A stretch of 64,000 nt of DNA, from assembly GCA_019359515.1 (NCBI GenBank), contig JAHHHC010000029.1:16457-80456 (forward strand), in the 5' to 3' direction. Under the pieces are notes generated by a model. That model saw only the letters and a list, made by a program, of their open reading frames with translations, searched no databases and had not been told where the DNA came from. This document shows, piece after piece, positions 8,373-16,950 of the stretch. Position 1 is the stretch's first letter. Each line of letters begins with the position of its first letter. The translations under genes were made by a program, and so were the position numbers. Source of the stretch: Desmonostoc vinosum HA7617-LM4. Lineage in GTDB: Bacteria; Cyanobacteriota; Cyanobacteriia; Cyanobacteriales; Nostocaceae.

Positions 8373-9716
8373 ATGTTAAGTATTCCTGTTAACCTCAGTT
8401 TGCCACAATCGCCTCGTTTAGTGACTGCTTTACCAGGGCCACATGCTAAAGCAATTGTAGAACGTGATCGCGCCGTCACTTCTCCTTCTTACACCCGCGA
8501 CTATCCCCTAGTAGTCTCGCGGGGAGAGGGTTGTATGGTAGAAGACGTAGACGGTAACGTATTTCTGGATATGACTGCTGGTATTGCTGTCACCGCCACC
8601 GGACACGCACACCCAGAAGTAGTCAAGGCAATTCACGAACAGTCAGCACGTTTATTGCACATGTCGGGGACGGATTTTTATTATGAAGCGATGGTCGAAT
8701 TAGCAGAACAATTAGCTAGTCGCGCCCCCTTCCCTTACTCCCAAGATAGTCAAACGCCTTTCCCCGCCAGAGTATTTTTTACCAATTCTGGGGCTGAGTC
8801 CAACGAAGGAGCCATCAAACTAGCTCGATATTATACCAAGCGATCGCTAATTGTGGCATTCTTGGGAGCATTCCACGGACGTACCTATGGGGCAATGTCT
8901 TTGACTGGTTCCAAAACAGTGCAACGCGCTAACTTTGGGCCTTTAGTTCCTGGGGTAACTCATATCCCCTACGGTACCCACGCTAGCCTAGATTATTTAG
9001 AAAAACAGCTATTTACGACTACTTTACCACCGCAAGAAGTAGCAGCAATCGTAGTTGAACCGATTCAAGGCGAAGGAGGTTACATAGTTCCAGAAAATGG
9101 TTTTTTGCAACGCATTCGGGATATATGCGATCGCCATCATATTTTAATGGTAGTAGACGAAGTGCAATCAGGGATGGGGCGTACTGGTCGCTTGTTTGCG
9201 ATCGAGCATTGGGGAGTCATGCCTGATATTATTACCACAGCCAAAGGTATCGCTAGCGGGATGCCATTAGGTGCAATTCTTGCCCGTCCTGAGTTAATGA
9301 CTTGGCCACCTGGTTCTCACGCTACCACATTTGGCGGTAATCCAGTTGCTTGTGCTGCTGGTATTGCCACCTTGCGACTGCTAGAAAGTGGTTTGATGGC
9401 AAACGCCAACCAAATGGGAGAATTATTGCAAGCTGGACTAACTCAATTGCATCAGAGATTTCCTCAGATATCGCTACCTAGAGGTAAAGGTTTAATGGTG
9501 GCAGTGGATTTAGTTGATGCAGAAGGTAACTTTGATTTTAAGCTACGCGATCGCATCATCCAAGAAGCATTCTTTAAAGGTTTGCTATTGCTTGGTTGCG
9601 GTAAAGCAGCCATTCGTTTCTGTCCACCCCTAATTATTGATAGCAACCAAATTCAAACTGCCCTTGAGATTATTAGCGAGATATTTAGAGAGGGAGTGCC
9701 TGAAACTTACCCCTGA
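8373..9716 (+). CDS. Class III PLP-dependent aminotransferase (acetylornithine/GABA/lysine type)
   Basis: A 447-aa fold-type I aminotransferase transferring an omega-amino group to a keto acid. It shows FFTNSGAESNEGAIKLAR, AFHGRTYGAMSLTG, EPIQGEGGY, VVDEVQSGMGRTG, the PLP-binding Lys291 in TTAKGIASG and HATTFGGNPVACAA. The length fits the GABA/acetylornithine/lysine-6-aminotransferase branch. The next gene begins 18 bp downstream and encodes a DUF1338 protein, so the two are probably co-transcribed. Together they suggest catabolism of a basic amino acid rather than arginine synthesis, but annotation as argD-like remains possible. Confidence 0.88.
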   Translation: MLSIPVNLSLPQSPRLVTALPGPHAKAIVERDRAVTSPSYTRDYPLVVSRGEGCMVEDVDGNVFLDMTAGIAVTATGHAHPEVVKAIHEQSARLLHMSGTDFYYEAMVELAEQLASRAPFPYSQDSQTPFPARVFFTNSGAESNEGAIKLARYYTKRSLIVAFLGAFHGRTYGAMSLTGSKTVQRANFGPLVPGVTHIPYGTHASLDYLEKQLFTTTLPPQEVAAIVVEPIQGEGGYIVPENGFLQRIRDICDRHHILMVVDEVQSGMGRTGRLFAIEHWGVMPDIITTAKGIASGMPLGAILARPELMTWPPGSHATTFGGNPVACAAGIATLRLLESGLMANANQMGELLQAGLTQLHQRFPQISLPRGKGLMVAVDLVDAEGNFDFKLRDRIIQEAFFKGLLLLGCGKAAIRFCPPLIIDSNQIQTALEIISEIFREGVPETYP

Positions 9717-9734
9717 ACACAAAACAAATGACCT

Positions 9735-10664
9735 ATGACCAACAACACAATAAAAACTGTTCTCCATCTATACTCATTACTGTGGCAAGAATACAGTGCC
9801 AGAGTCAGCTATGCTCTTACTTACCAACAAATGATCACTGCTGCTGGTGGGACAGTGGCTAACGACCACATTGCTTTTCGGTCTTTGCGTCTGCTGGTGG
9901 ATAACCCACAGCGTAAATTTAACTTAGGAATTGATTACCTTGGACAACTTGCAGAAGCTTTAGGTTATGTAGTAGCTGGAGAGTATACTTTTGCTGCAAA
10001 CCATCTTTATGCCCGTCACTATCATCATCCTCAGCAAGAAGAATTCGACTTACCTAAACTATTCATCAGCGAGTTAATTGTAGATGAATTACCCGCTAAT
10101 ATTGCTCAATTAATTTATCAAACAGTATCTTCTCTTGAGCATAGACTAATCTCTCCCCTAAGTTTAATTTCACCAACAGAAGATAACCCCCAAATTGTCG
10201 CTCAACAACTTCAGAAAATCTTCACTCGCCCTTGGCAACCTCCAGGACGTTCTGTCGTGGAAGAAGTCAATCAAGTCAGCCAGTATGGTGCTTGGGTATT
10301 GTTGCATGGTTATGCTGTCAATCACTTTACAGGTTATGTTAATCGCCAAAACACTGCCAAGTATCCAGATATTGATACTACTGCCAATGGTTTGGCTAAC
10401 TTAGGCGTGCCAATGAAAGCCGAGATAGAGGGCAATATTGCTTATGGCTTGCGTCAAACAGCAACTCAAGCCGTCACAGAAATGGTAACTGTACTGCGCG
10501 ATCGCAGTAATACTGAAATTCAGATACCCTGGACATACGCTTACTATGAAATTGCCCAGCGTTATCTAGTAGAAGTAGAACCAGGAAAGCAGGTACTTTT
10601 TGATGCTTTTTTAGGAAATAATGCTCAGCAATTATTTGAAATGACACGTTTGTCCAAGTCCTAG
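9735..10664 (+). CDS. DUF1338 family protein, 2-oxoadipate dioxygenase/decarboxylase-type
   Basis: A 309-aa member of the DUF1338 family, whose characterised member HglS uses Fe(II) to convert 2-oxoadipate to D-2-hydroxyglutarate in lysine breakdown. Likely metal ligands are His45 in NDHIAFRSL, His197 in GYAVNHFTG and a glutamate near the C-terminus (candidate Glu272 in YYEIAQRY). Known members are often longer, so a shorter substrate-pocket region is possible. It follows the class III aminotransferase by 18 bp, consistent with one operon. Assignment to 2-oxoadipate is inference from family knowledge and context, not shown directly. Confidence 0.72.
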   Translation: MTNNTIKTVLHLYSLLWQEYSARVSYALTYQQMITAAGGTVANDHIAFRSLRLLVDNPQRKFNLGIDYLGQLAEALGYVVAGEYTFAANHLYARHYHHPQQEEFDLPKLFISELIVDELPANIAQLIYQTVSSLEHRLISPLSLISPTEDNPQIVAQQLQKIFTRPWQPPGRSVVEEVNQVSQYGAWVLLHGYAVNHFTGYVNRQNTAKYPDIDTTANGLANLGVPMKAEIEGNIAYGLRQTATQAVTEMVTVLRDRSNTEIQIPWTYAYYEIAQRYLVEVEPGKQVLFDAFLGNNAQQLFEMTRLSKS

Positions 10665-10876
10665 AGATAAACAGTTTGTAGTCAGCACTAAAGTGCTGAA
10701 ATCCTTACCTAACGCGATGCTTAACTTATTATTTTGTAATAAAAGGGTGGCAAATAAACAATAGAAAAGAAAATTATCACAATCAGCATCTGGAACGAAA
10801 AAATCGTTACCAATAATCGAAATGAGAGTCTAGATGTGGGAGAAAATATAGGTATTGTAATGAAGCAGAACCAACC

Positions 10877-11194
10877 GTGACTGAAGCAAAATCTACTCGT
10901 ACAGTGCGCCGAGGAAGAATATTCCCCGAAATACAGTGGTCATCAGAGAAGAAAGCTCAATGGAAAGCTGAAAAAGCAGAATTTAAGCAGCGTTGCGAAC
11001 AAATATTTCAAAAATTGCAGCCTTCTTTAATTAAGACTCACTACAACTGGTACATAGCAGTTGAACCAGAAAGTGGAGAATATTTTATTAATGAGGATGC
11101 ATTAACAGTTGCTCAGATAGCACATGAAAAATATCCGAATTTCCGGCTGCACGTTTTCCGCATAAATGAAACTGGGGTGTGCGGCACGATATGA
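10877..11194 (+). CDS. Small hypothetical protein, upstream partner of a retropepsin-like gene
   Basis: A 105-aa protein with a basic, charged N-terminal half (TVRRGRIF ... KKAQWKAEKAEFKQRCEQIF) and a C-terminal segment (NWYIAVEPESGEYFINEDALTVAQIAHEKYPNFRLHVFRIN) seen in many small cyanobacterial hypotheticals. It starts with GTG; the ATG 17 bp upstream is out of frame and hits a stop at once. Its TGA overlaps the ATG of the next gene by 4 bp (ATGA), so the two are translationally coupled. Such two-gene cassettes look like addiction or regulatory modules, but no toxin or antitoxin fold is recognisable. Confidence 0.65.
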   Translation: MTEAKSTRTVRRGRIFPEIQWSSEKKAQWKAEKAEFKQRCEQIFQKLQPSLIKTHYNWYIAVEPESGEYFINEDALTVAQIAHEKYPNFRLHVFRINETGVCGTI

Positions 11195-11568
11195 TTTCTG
11201 GCAACTTTGGTGATGAGGATGAATTATTTTTTGAGATAGAGTTGATAGCTGCTGACTCCTTAGAACTACCAGTATCAGCACTTTTGGATACAGGTTTTTC
11301 TTGGTGGCTGGCAATTAATAACCAGGATTTAGAAGCGCTTAATTGGATTTATTTAGAACAACAAACAATGTTCACAGCCCAAGGAGAAGCAGAATTTGAC
11401 ATATATTTAGGAAAAGTCCGAATTGATAGCAAGGAATTTGATATTCCTGTTCATGTGGGTGAAGGAGTGTCAGAAGTTTTACTTGGTAGGCAGTGGTTAA
11501 AAAATCGACGATTGGTAGTAGATATGCCGTCTAGGATGTTAACGCTGGATGATAGTGCTTACGCCTAA
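11191..11568 (+). CDS. Retropepsin-like (clan AA) aspartyl protease-fold protein
   Basis: A protein of about 125 aa with the single-domain retropepsin motif ALLDTGFSWWLAI (catalytic Asp in DTG) and the second hydrophobic-Gly element VLLGRQWLKNRRLVVDMPSRMLTL typical of clan AA proteins. I prefer the ATG at 11191, which overlaps the previous stop (ATGA); a start 12 bp upstream is open too. Like retroviral proteases it would need to dimerise to form an active site. The substrate may be the coupled 105-aa partner; this is only a guess from the pairing. Confidence 0.65.
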   Translation: MISGNFGDEDELFFEIELIAADSLELPVSALLDTGFSWWLAINNQDLEALNWIYLEQQTMFTAQGEAEFDIYLGKVRIDSKEFDIPVHVGEGVSEVLLGRQWLKNRRLVVDMPSRMLTLDDSAYA

Positions 11569-11600
11569 CTGATTTTGAAAACATGCTCTAACCCCTATGT

Positions 11601-12182
11601 CTAATGTTTATGCACCTGCTCTAACAGCCAAATTGAAGTAACAACACCTACAAAGTGAGCAGCAATCCCATTAATATTAGCAACAGCCACAAAAACATCG
11701 AGTGCGCGAATAATTTTATTAGGATCAGTGATTGCTACACCTGGCGGTTGGGATATCGATTTTGCCACTAGCACAAGTGTAGTTGCTCCACTACCCAAAA
11801 GAGTTAATAATATACCTATTAAACTTACAATTACACCCAGTCTAATAATTTTAGTTGTGTCTGCCTTACTGGGGTGCAAAGCCGGATTAGGATTTTCTAA
11901 ACTTTTACCGATGCGAGTGTAACGAAAATCCCAATACACGCCAAATAAAAGTACTACAACTCCACATATAGCCCAAAATATACCAATTCCCAGACCAGCA
12001 TTTGGTTGGTCTGCAAAGCCACGACCAGTGGCAGCAAACAATAAAGCTAAGCCAGAAACCACTGCAAGCCCCAATTGTACCCAGAAGGCCATCCATCCTG
12101 TCAGGCGAATAATATTGCCAATTCCTCGTGTTTCCGGTGCTAGCGATCGCACTTCCGATTCGGTTTGCATATTGGTTTCCAT
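11601..12182 (-). CDS. DUF3611 family membrane protein
   Basis: A 193-aa integral membrane protein with four hydrophobic segments (around residues 30-50, 68-85, 115-135 and 165-190) and the motif YWDFRYTRIGKSL. DUF3611 proteins occur in cyanobacteria and plastids and are predicted thylakoid or envelope proteins of unknown function. A clear paralogue lies at 25711-26304 with the same DUF3611 landmarks (YRYTRIGNQL, LLTLLG). It is convergent with the retropepsin pair, with 32 bp between them. Confidence 0.8.
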   Translation of the reverse strand: METNMQTESEVRSLAPETRGIGNIIRLTGWMAFWVQLGLAVVSGLALLFAATGRGFADQPNAGLGIGIFWAICGVVVLLFGVYWDFRYTRIGKSLENPNPALHPSKADTTKIIRLGVIVSLIGILLTLLGSGATTLVLVAKSISQPPGVAITDPNKIIRALDVFVAVANINGIAAHFVGVVTSIWLLEQVHKH

Positions 12183-12483
12183 ATCTAGTTGACTCGTCCC
12201 TTTATTTTCAACAATATGTCTCCAACTCCCCTTAAACCCCCACCTCTAGGCAGAAATCTTAACTAGGGAGGGATGAGGGGGATGAGGGAGAGAAATAACA
12301 AACACTCACTTCCTAGTTCCCAATCCCCAGTCCTCAATCCCCGTTTCACTAAAATCCTGCCTAATGATGCGAAGTTTTCCTGCTATGGGATGATGAAAAA
12401 TTCGCCACTAAATTGACACAATCACACTAGGATGAGTGATATTCAAGCAATAGTAAGTATTTGCAAAGGCTAAGGGCAGTGGC
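12183..12483. other. Gene-free spacer
   Basis: This 301-bp divergent spacer between the DUF3611 and TspO genes holds G-rich and C-rich STRR-like phrases (gggatgaggg, ccccagtcc) and must carry both promoters. I see no further gene or clear operator. Confidence 0.5.
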
Positions 12484-12957
12484 ATGATTAAATCTTGGAT
12501 GGTGATTGGGGGTGTAGCTTTCTTGGTTGCTTTGGGAGCTAATATAGTTACACCTGGCGATCGCCAGTGGTTTAAGCACTTGCAACGACCTAGATGGCTA
12601 ACTTTTGAGAAAGCTATTCCTATTATTTGGACTGTAATCTTTATTTGTGCTGCTTGGTCAGCATACATCGTTTGGGAAAAAGATCCAGGTAGTAACGTAA
12701 CTTGGTTAATCATGGGTTTATATTTACTTTTAGAAATTTTTACTATTGCCTATACCCCTGTAATGTTCCGGTTTCGCAGTCTCAAGCTAGGTACAATTCT
12801 CGGTGGTACAGGTTTTATTATTAGTATTCTTTTGATACTTGCAGTCTTACCCGTTTCTGGTTGGGCAGCATTGTTACTAGTGCCTTATTTAATATGGAGT
12901 CCCATCGGCACATATACTACTTGGGAAATGATGAGTCTTAATCCTCAAGATGCTTAA
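12484..12957 (+). CDS. TspO/MBR family membrane protein (tandem copy 1)
   Basis: A 157-aa protein with five hydrophobic segments and TspO/translocator landmarks: QRPRWLTFEKAIPIIWTVIF near the N-terminal loop and VPYLIWSPIGTYTTWEM at the last helix. The family binds tetrapyrroles and helps control porphyrin or stress responses in the membrane. A second copy of equal length starts 90 bp downstream and aligns from end to end. Conservation of the tetrapyrrole-binding residues cannot be judged without alignment. No regulator is adjacent. Confidence 0.75.
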   Translation: MIKSWMVIGGVAFLVALGANIVTPGDRQWFKHLQRPRWLTFEKAIPIIWTVIFICAAWSAYIVWEKDPGSNVTWLIMGLYLLLEIFTIAYTPVMFRFRSLKLGTILGGTGFIISILLILAVLPVSGWAALLLVPYLIWSPIGTYTTWEMMSLNPQDA

Positions 12958-13046
12958 GATTCTCACTAGCGAATGATTTCACTCATAGCCTAAATTGTCA
13001 AACTTGCAGTGTAGAAGTTGACAAAATATATAGCTAAGGGTGTCAC

Positions 13047-13520
13047 ATGATTGAATCTTGGATAGTAATTGGGGTTATAACTTTATTTATCGAGTTCGGT
13101 AGCTTTTTAATTATTCCACGCGATGTTAAATGGTTTGCACAGTTAAGACGCCCTAAATGGCTAATTTTTGAGCCATTAATTCCGCTTATTTGGACTGTAA
13201 TTTTTATTTGTGGTGCAGTTTCAGCAAATATTGTCTGGCAAAAAAATCCTGGAAGTCTAATTACTTGGCTTCTCATGGGTTTATATCTTTTACTGGAAAT
13301 AATTACCGTTGCTTACATACCTTTAATGCTGAGGTTTCGTAGTCTTAAGACTGGGGAAATTATTGGGTTAACAGGTTTGATTTTAGCAATTGTCCTTACC
13401 ATCTGCGTTTTACCAATTTCTGGACTGGCGACACTGTTACTCATTCCTTATTTAGCTTGGAGTCCCATAGGCACTTACACTACTGACGAATTAAAAGAGT
13501 TAAATCCTTTAGATGCTTAA
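13047..13520 (+). CDS. TspO/MBR family membrane protein (tandem copy 2)
   Basis: A 157-aa paralogue of the gene just upstream. It shares IWTVIFIC, MGLYLLLEI, LRFRSLK and the C-terminal PYLAWSPIGTYTT, but differs in loops (RRPKWLIFEPLIP) and at the N-terminus. Equal length and gapless alignment by eye indicate local duplication followed by divergence. The two could form a hetero-oligomer or serve different conditions; both are inferences. The gene ends 35 bp before an 81-bp dispersed repeat. Confidence 0.75.
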   Translation: MIESWIVIGVITLFIEFGSFLIIPRDVKWFAQLRRPKWLIFEPLIPLIWTVIFICGAVSANIVWQKNPGSLITWLLMGLYLLLEIITVAYIPLMLRFRSLKTGEIIGLTGLILAIVLTICVLPISGLATLLLIPYLAWSPIGTYTTDELKELNPLDA

Positions 13521-13554
13521 AAAATTCCCTAGTAAATGCCCATCTGGCAAGTAC

Positions 13555-13635
13555 TAAGCTAAAAAACATCTAAATTACATAATCAAATTAAATAAAACTC
13601 TTGTGGGGTGGGCATCTTGCCCGCCCTAATTATGC
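13555..13635. repeat. 81-bp dispersed repeat, copy 1
   Basis: This is identical over 81 bp to 25076-25156, in the same orientation. It is AT-rich at its left and ends in a hairpin (gggtgggca tct tgcccgccc, one G-T pair) followed by taattatgc. Base identity with no change implies recent movement or gene conversion. Confidence 0.85.
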
Positions 13636-13683
13636 AAGTTATATGTGGAACAGCTTACGCCTCTATTTTGATGGAGTACGAAG

Positions 13684-13872
13684 ATGATTATGCTGTTCTC
13701 AACGAACACTTACTACAACAGGGGAAACCCCCACAACGTAGTGTCCTCCTCTGGGACGGAGGCTAACGCCAACGGAGAGGATGTAAGACCAATTCGCGGA
13801 CGCAAATCCAAGATGCGGCAATCTTCTGTGATGTTGAAAGCCCACACTCTACCGTCAGGCCAGTGTGAGTAG
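13684..13872 (+). pseudogene. Remnant of IS200/IS605 TnpB 3' end with guide-RNA-like tail
   Basis: A 62-codon frame whose ending (NANGEDVRPIRGRKSKMRQSSVM) resembles the variable C-terminal tail of cyanobacterial TnpB proteins (NAxGE-VRP-). The following DNA (cccacactctaccgtcaggc ... agtgtgagtagttcac) has the palindrome found at the right end of these elements, where the omega RNA scaffold lies in active ones. The nuclease core is absent, so this is a decayed element. It sits directly in front of the CRISPR array. Confidence 0.5.
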
Positions 13873-13875
13873 TTC

Positions 13876-14043
13876 ACTCATAACCTCTTGCATAAATCTT
13901 TTTTTACCGGGCTACACCCCGCTTCTCTACGAGACGCTTCGCGAACGCTAACACGCAAAGGCGCGGAGCGGCTTCCCGCTTTCTTAGGCGCAAAGACAAG
14001 GCAGTGCGTTGGGCGGGTTCCCCGACTTGTAGCAAATGTTCAC
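13876..14043. other. GC-rich repeat segment in the expected leader position of the CRISPR array
   Basis: This holds palindromic phrases (cttctctacgagacgcttcg; gcgcggagcggcttcccgc; gcgttgggcgggttccccg) shared with 21415-21540. It is not the AT-rich sequence usually found as a CRISPR leader, so the leader is either short, unusual, or was overwritten by repeats and the IS fragment. Confidence 0.5.
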
Positions 14044-15874
14044 GTTTCAATCCCTAATAGGGATTTAGGTTAATTAAAACAAACTGAAATGGTGTCCGAT
14101 GCGCCTACATTCCCTGTTTCAATCCCTAATAGGGATTTAGGTTAATTAAAACTCCAAAAAAATAATTAAGGAGAAAATATGAGCGTGTTTCAATCCCTAA
14201 TAGGGATTTAGGTTAATTAAAACGTTTCGGTGCCGATGCAACAGGCGCTGATACTCTGTTTCAATCCCTAATAGGGATTTAGGTTAATTAAAACCCGGAA
14301 GGTGCGGTTGACGTTGCTATGTACACGAGGTTTCAATCCCTAATAGGGATTTAGGTTAATTAAAACCTTTTGGCAGCAAGGATATCCCCTTTACTGCGTG
14401 AAGGAGTTTCAATCCCTAATAGGGATTTAGGTTAATTAAAACCCAGCTATCAATGCATTGGCGATCGCATTGTCTGGGATACAGAGTTTCAATCCCTAAT
14501 AGGGATTTAGGTTAATTAAAACTTGAGAATTCTGTTACCAACTACGTTGAATTGCAAGTTTCAATCCCTAATAGGGATTTAGGTTAATTAAAACCATCAA
14601 AATAACGCCTGCGCGTCCACCTTTGGAGGTTTCAATCCCTAATAGGGATTTAGGTTAATTAAAACAATGATTTGCACGGACTGTAGCATCGGGTAGGGGT
14701 TGTTTCAATCCCTAATAGGGATTTAGGTTAATTAAAACAGGCATTCTGCGTGTACCCCGTTGGTGAAATTTTGTTTCAATCCCTAATAGGGATTTAGGTT
14801 AATTAAAACGTGGCGATCGCCTTCCCCCACTACTCCCTCGATGTTTCAATCCCTAATAGGGATTTAGGTTAATTAAAACCCTACAGGCGAAATAGATTCA
14901 ACAGGAAATACAAGGTTTCAATCCCTAATAGGGATTTAGGTTAATTAAAACGTTTTTTGGTAGCCGACCGGTTTCTACACCAGTTAGGTTTCAATCCCTA
15001 ATAGGGATTTAGGTTAATTAAAACGTTGCTTTGCCGTATAGCCCTCCAAGGTAGGCGTTTCAATCCCTAATAGGGATTTAGGTTAATTAAAACATAAACA
15101 CCTTGGTTATCAAACCATTGAGGATAAGTTTCAATCCCTAATAGGGATTTAGGTTAATTAAAACGCAACTGGCGAGAATAAATTTTCACTACTCTGTGTT
15201 TCAATCCCTAATAGGGATTTAGGTTAATTAAAACTTGGCTGTTTGCCGATGCCTTCGCCCTACTTCCAGTGTTTCAATCCCTAATAGGGATTTAGGTTAA
15301 TTAAAACTAGGTCATTTCTCAAACTATCTGCACCGGACTACGTTTCAATCCCTAATAGGGATTTAGGTTAATTAAAACGTCAGAGACTTTCGTAATTGAA
15401 GAGGTGCTAGGTTTCAATCCCTAATAGGGATTTAGGTTAATTAAAACAGGTGAATACTATTTCCAAAATTTCACAATTGTTTCAATCCCTAATAGGGATT
15501 TAGGTTAATTAAAACGAGCGTGATTGGGTCGGTTATTTGTGGTGTTTCCACGTTTCAATCCCTAATAGGGATTTAGGTTAATTAAAACCAAGCCCAGTGT
15601 CGCCAATCCCGCTAAGTCTTGATGTTTCAATCCCTAATAGGGATTTAGGTTAATTAAAACGGAAGTGGGTATTTTTTGAGTTCAGGATTAAAAGTTTCAA
15701 TCCCTAATAGGGATTTAGGTTAATTAAAACGTAAAGTAGCCGTAAATGGCGTTTTCCAGTCAATCGTTTCAATCCCTAATAGGGATTTAGGTTAATTAAA
15801 ACATTGATATACTCGCGTGGTGTACCGTCAGCATTGTATTTCAATCCCTAATAGGGATTTAGGTTAATTAAAAC
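14044..15874 (+). CRISPR. CRISPR array, 26 repeats of 37 nt and 25 spacers
   Basis: The repeat begins GTTTCAATCCCTAATAGGGA and ends GGTTAATTAAAAC. It contains the short stem CCCTA-AT-AGGG. Repeats start at 14044, 14116, 14187, 14258 and so on to 15838. Spacers are 31-43 nt long (longest 14443-14485). All repeats read as identical except the last (15838-15874), whose first base is A instead of G. That degenerate end and the ATTAAAAC 3' handle indicate left-to-right transcription with the leader at the left. The repeat type resembles cyanobacterial type III-B/I-D arrays. No cas gene lies in the 64 kb, so the array is orphan here and would need Cas proteins encoded elsewhere. Confidence 0.98.
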
Positions 15875-16161
15875 GGCCGGGGTCTGCAAGCCTTGGTATA
15901 TTTGGTTTTCAAGGTTCAATAGTGGCAACCTGTAGCTAAGATACCTTTTCAGACGTTTGGTTGTCAAGAGCACAAGAATGATAATAACCTCAAAAGCAAT
16001 TGTGATAAGGATTTGCGGGGGTGGTGTCAACCTCTAAACTCTTCAAAGAGGATTCAAAGCTAGAGAGGATAAGCTTTTCAGGCACAAAATTTTATTTTGT
16101 TTGAAAAACACCTACTGGTTGACGAATAATTACTAATTCGCGCCTAATTGTAAATTACGAA

Positions 16162-16869
16162 TTATTCAAGACGCCCATAGCAGGCTGTAACAGAGTTTGG
16201 GGGATTGGATTGATTATGTAGCCAAGCCCACATCTGATCGCCAAAAGAAAAATGCCACCATTCTCTAGGATTGCGTTGAAACCCAGCTTTTAGCATTACA
16301 TCTCGTAGTAATTGGCGATTAGCATGATACTGTTGTGCTTTGAGATGATCATTTTTGGCATAGTAGTCAGGATGCGATCGCTCTGACAATTCATCAATTG
16401 GTGAACCCATATCTACTATTCTCCCACTATCATCTACCAACGTAATATCCACGGCTGCACCTGTTGTGTGAGGAGGAGGAGTTTTTTGCTCAAAACTTGG
16501 TACAGCCCAAATCTCATAAACCGCTTGCCAAATCTCTTGCCGTTGTTCTGGTGACAACTGTGTCTGTGCCAGTCCTCTATCTTGTACTGCTTGAGTGAAG
16601 CTGTAATCTACCATGAATTGTTGGACTGCGATCGGGCGATAGGCATCAAATATTTGGATATGCCAATTAGGATACAGCAATTGCAAATTATTTTGAGCTT
16701 GAATCAATTTGTCAATCACACTTTGACGCAGATAATAAGGCGAATGTTCGCCATAAGGCGCACCTAATTTTTCATAAGGATGTGGAGATTCCACTGCAAA
16801 AAGTTCTACAGGAATTTTTACCAAAGGTTCACCGCATTCTAAAATAGCGATTTGGTGATAGAGTCTCAT
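16162..16869 (-). CDS. M15 family D-alanyl-D-alanine dipeptidase (VanX/DdpX type)
   Basis: A 235-aa zinc peptidase that cleaves D-Ala-D-Ala, used in peptidoglycan turnover and recycling. It shows IFDAYRPIAVQQFM, the zinc motif HTTGAAVDITLVD (consensus SxGxAxD), MGSPIDELSERSH and the C-terminal catalytic/zinc motif EWWHFSFGDQMWAW. I start it at the ATG at 16869; the frame is open for 26 codons upstream, but that extension (NYELRITNYELRI) is only translated TAATTCG tandem repeat. No vancomycin-type ligase or VanS/R genes are nearby, so a housekeeping role is more likely than resistance. Confidence 0.88.
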   Translation of the reverse strand: MRLYHQIAILECGEPLVKIPVELFAVESPHPYEKLGAPYGEHSPYYLRQSVIDKLIQAQNNLQLLYPNWHIQIFDAYRPIAVQQFMVDYSFTQAVQDRGLAQTQLSPEQRQEIWQAVYEIWAVPSFEQKTPPPHTTGAAVDITLVDDSGRIVDMGSPIDELSERSHPDYYAKNDHLKAQQYHANRQLLRDVMLKAGFQRNPREWWHFSFGDQMWAWLHNQSNPPNSVTACYGRLE

Positions 16870-16870
16870 A

Positions 16871-16912
16871 ATAATTCGTAATTCGTAATTCGTAATTCGT
16901 AATTCGTAATTT
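16871..16912. repeat. Short tandem repeat, about 6 copies of AATTCGT
   Basis: A TAATTCG/CGAATTA heptad array immediately upstream of the dipeptidase start. The same heptad occurs at 3626, 18102, 27290, 45227 and 55971. Confidence 0.9.
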
Positions 16913-16950
16913 AAGTTTTTATTGACACAGACTTGGTTATTGGTCATTGG

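Noticed and set aside
13888..14073. 61-codon frame running into the CRISPR array
   Set aside because: It ends inside the first repeat and consists of palindromic repeat DNA.
15848..16030. 60-codon hydrophobic frame on the minus strand next to the CRISPR array
   Set aside because: Its 3' end is the last CRISPR repeat; no ribosome site or recognisable family.
16162..16869. Vancomycin-resistance (VanX) interpretation of the dipeptidase
   Set aside because: No vanHA-type ligase/dehydrogenase or VanS/VanR genes are nearby; M15 dipeptidases are ordinary in cyanobacteria.
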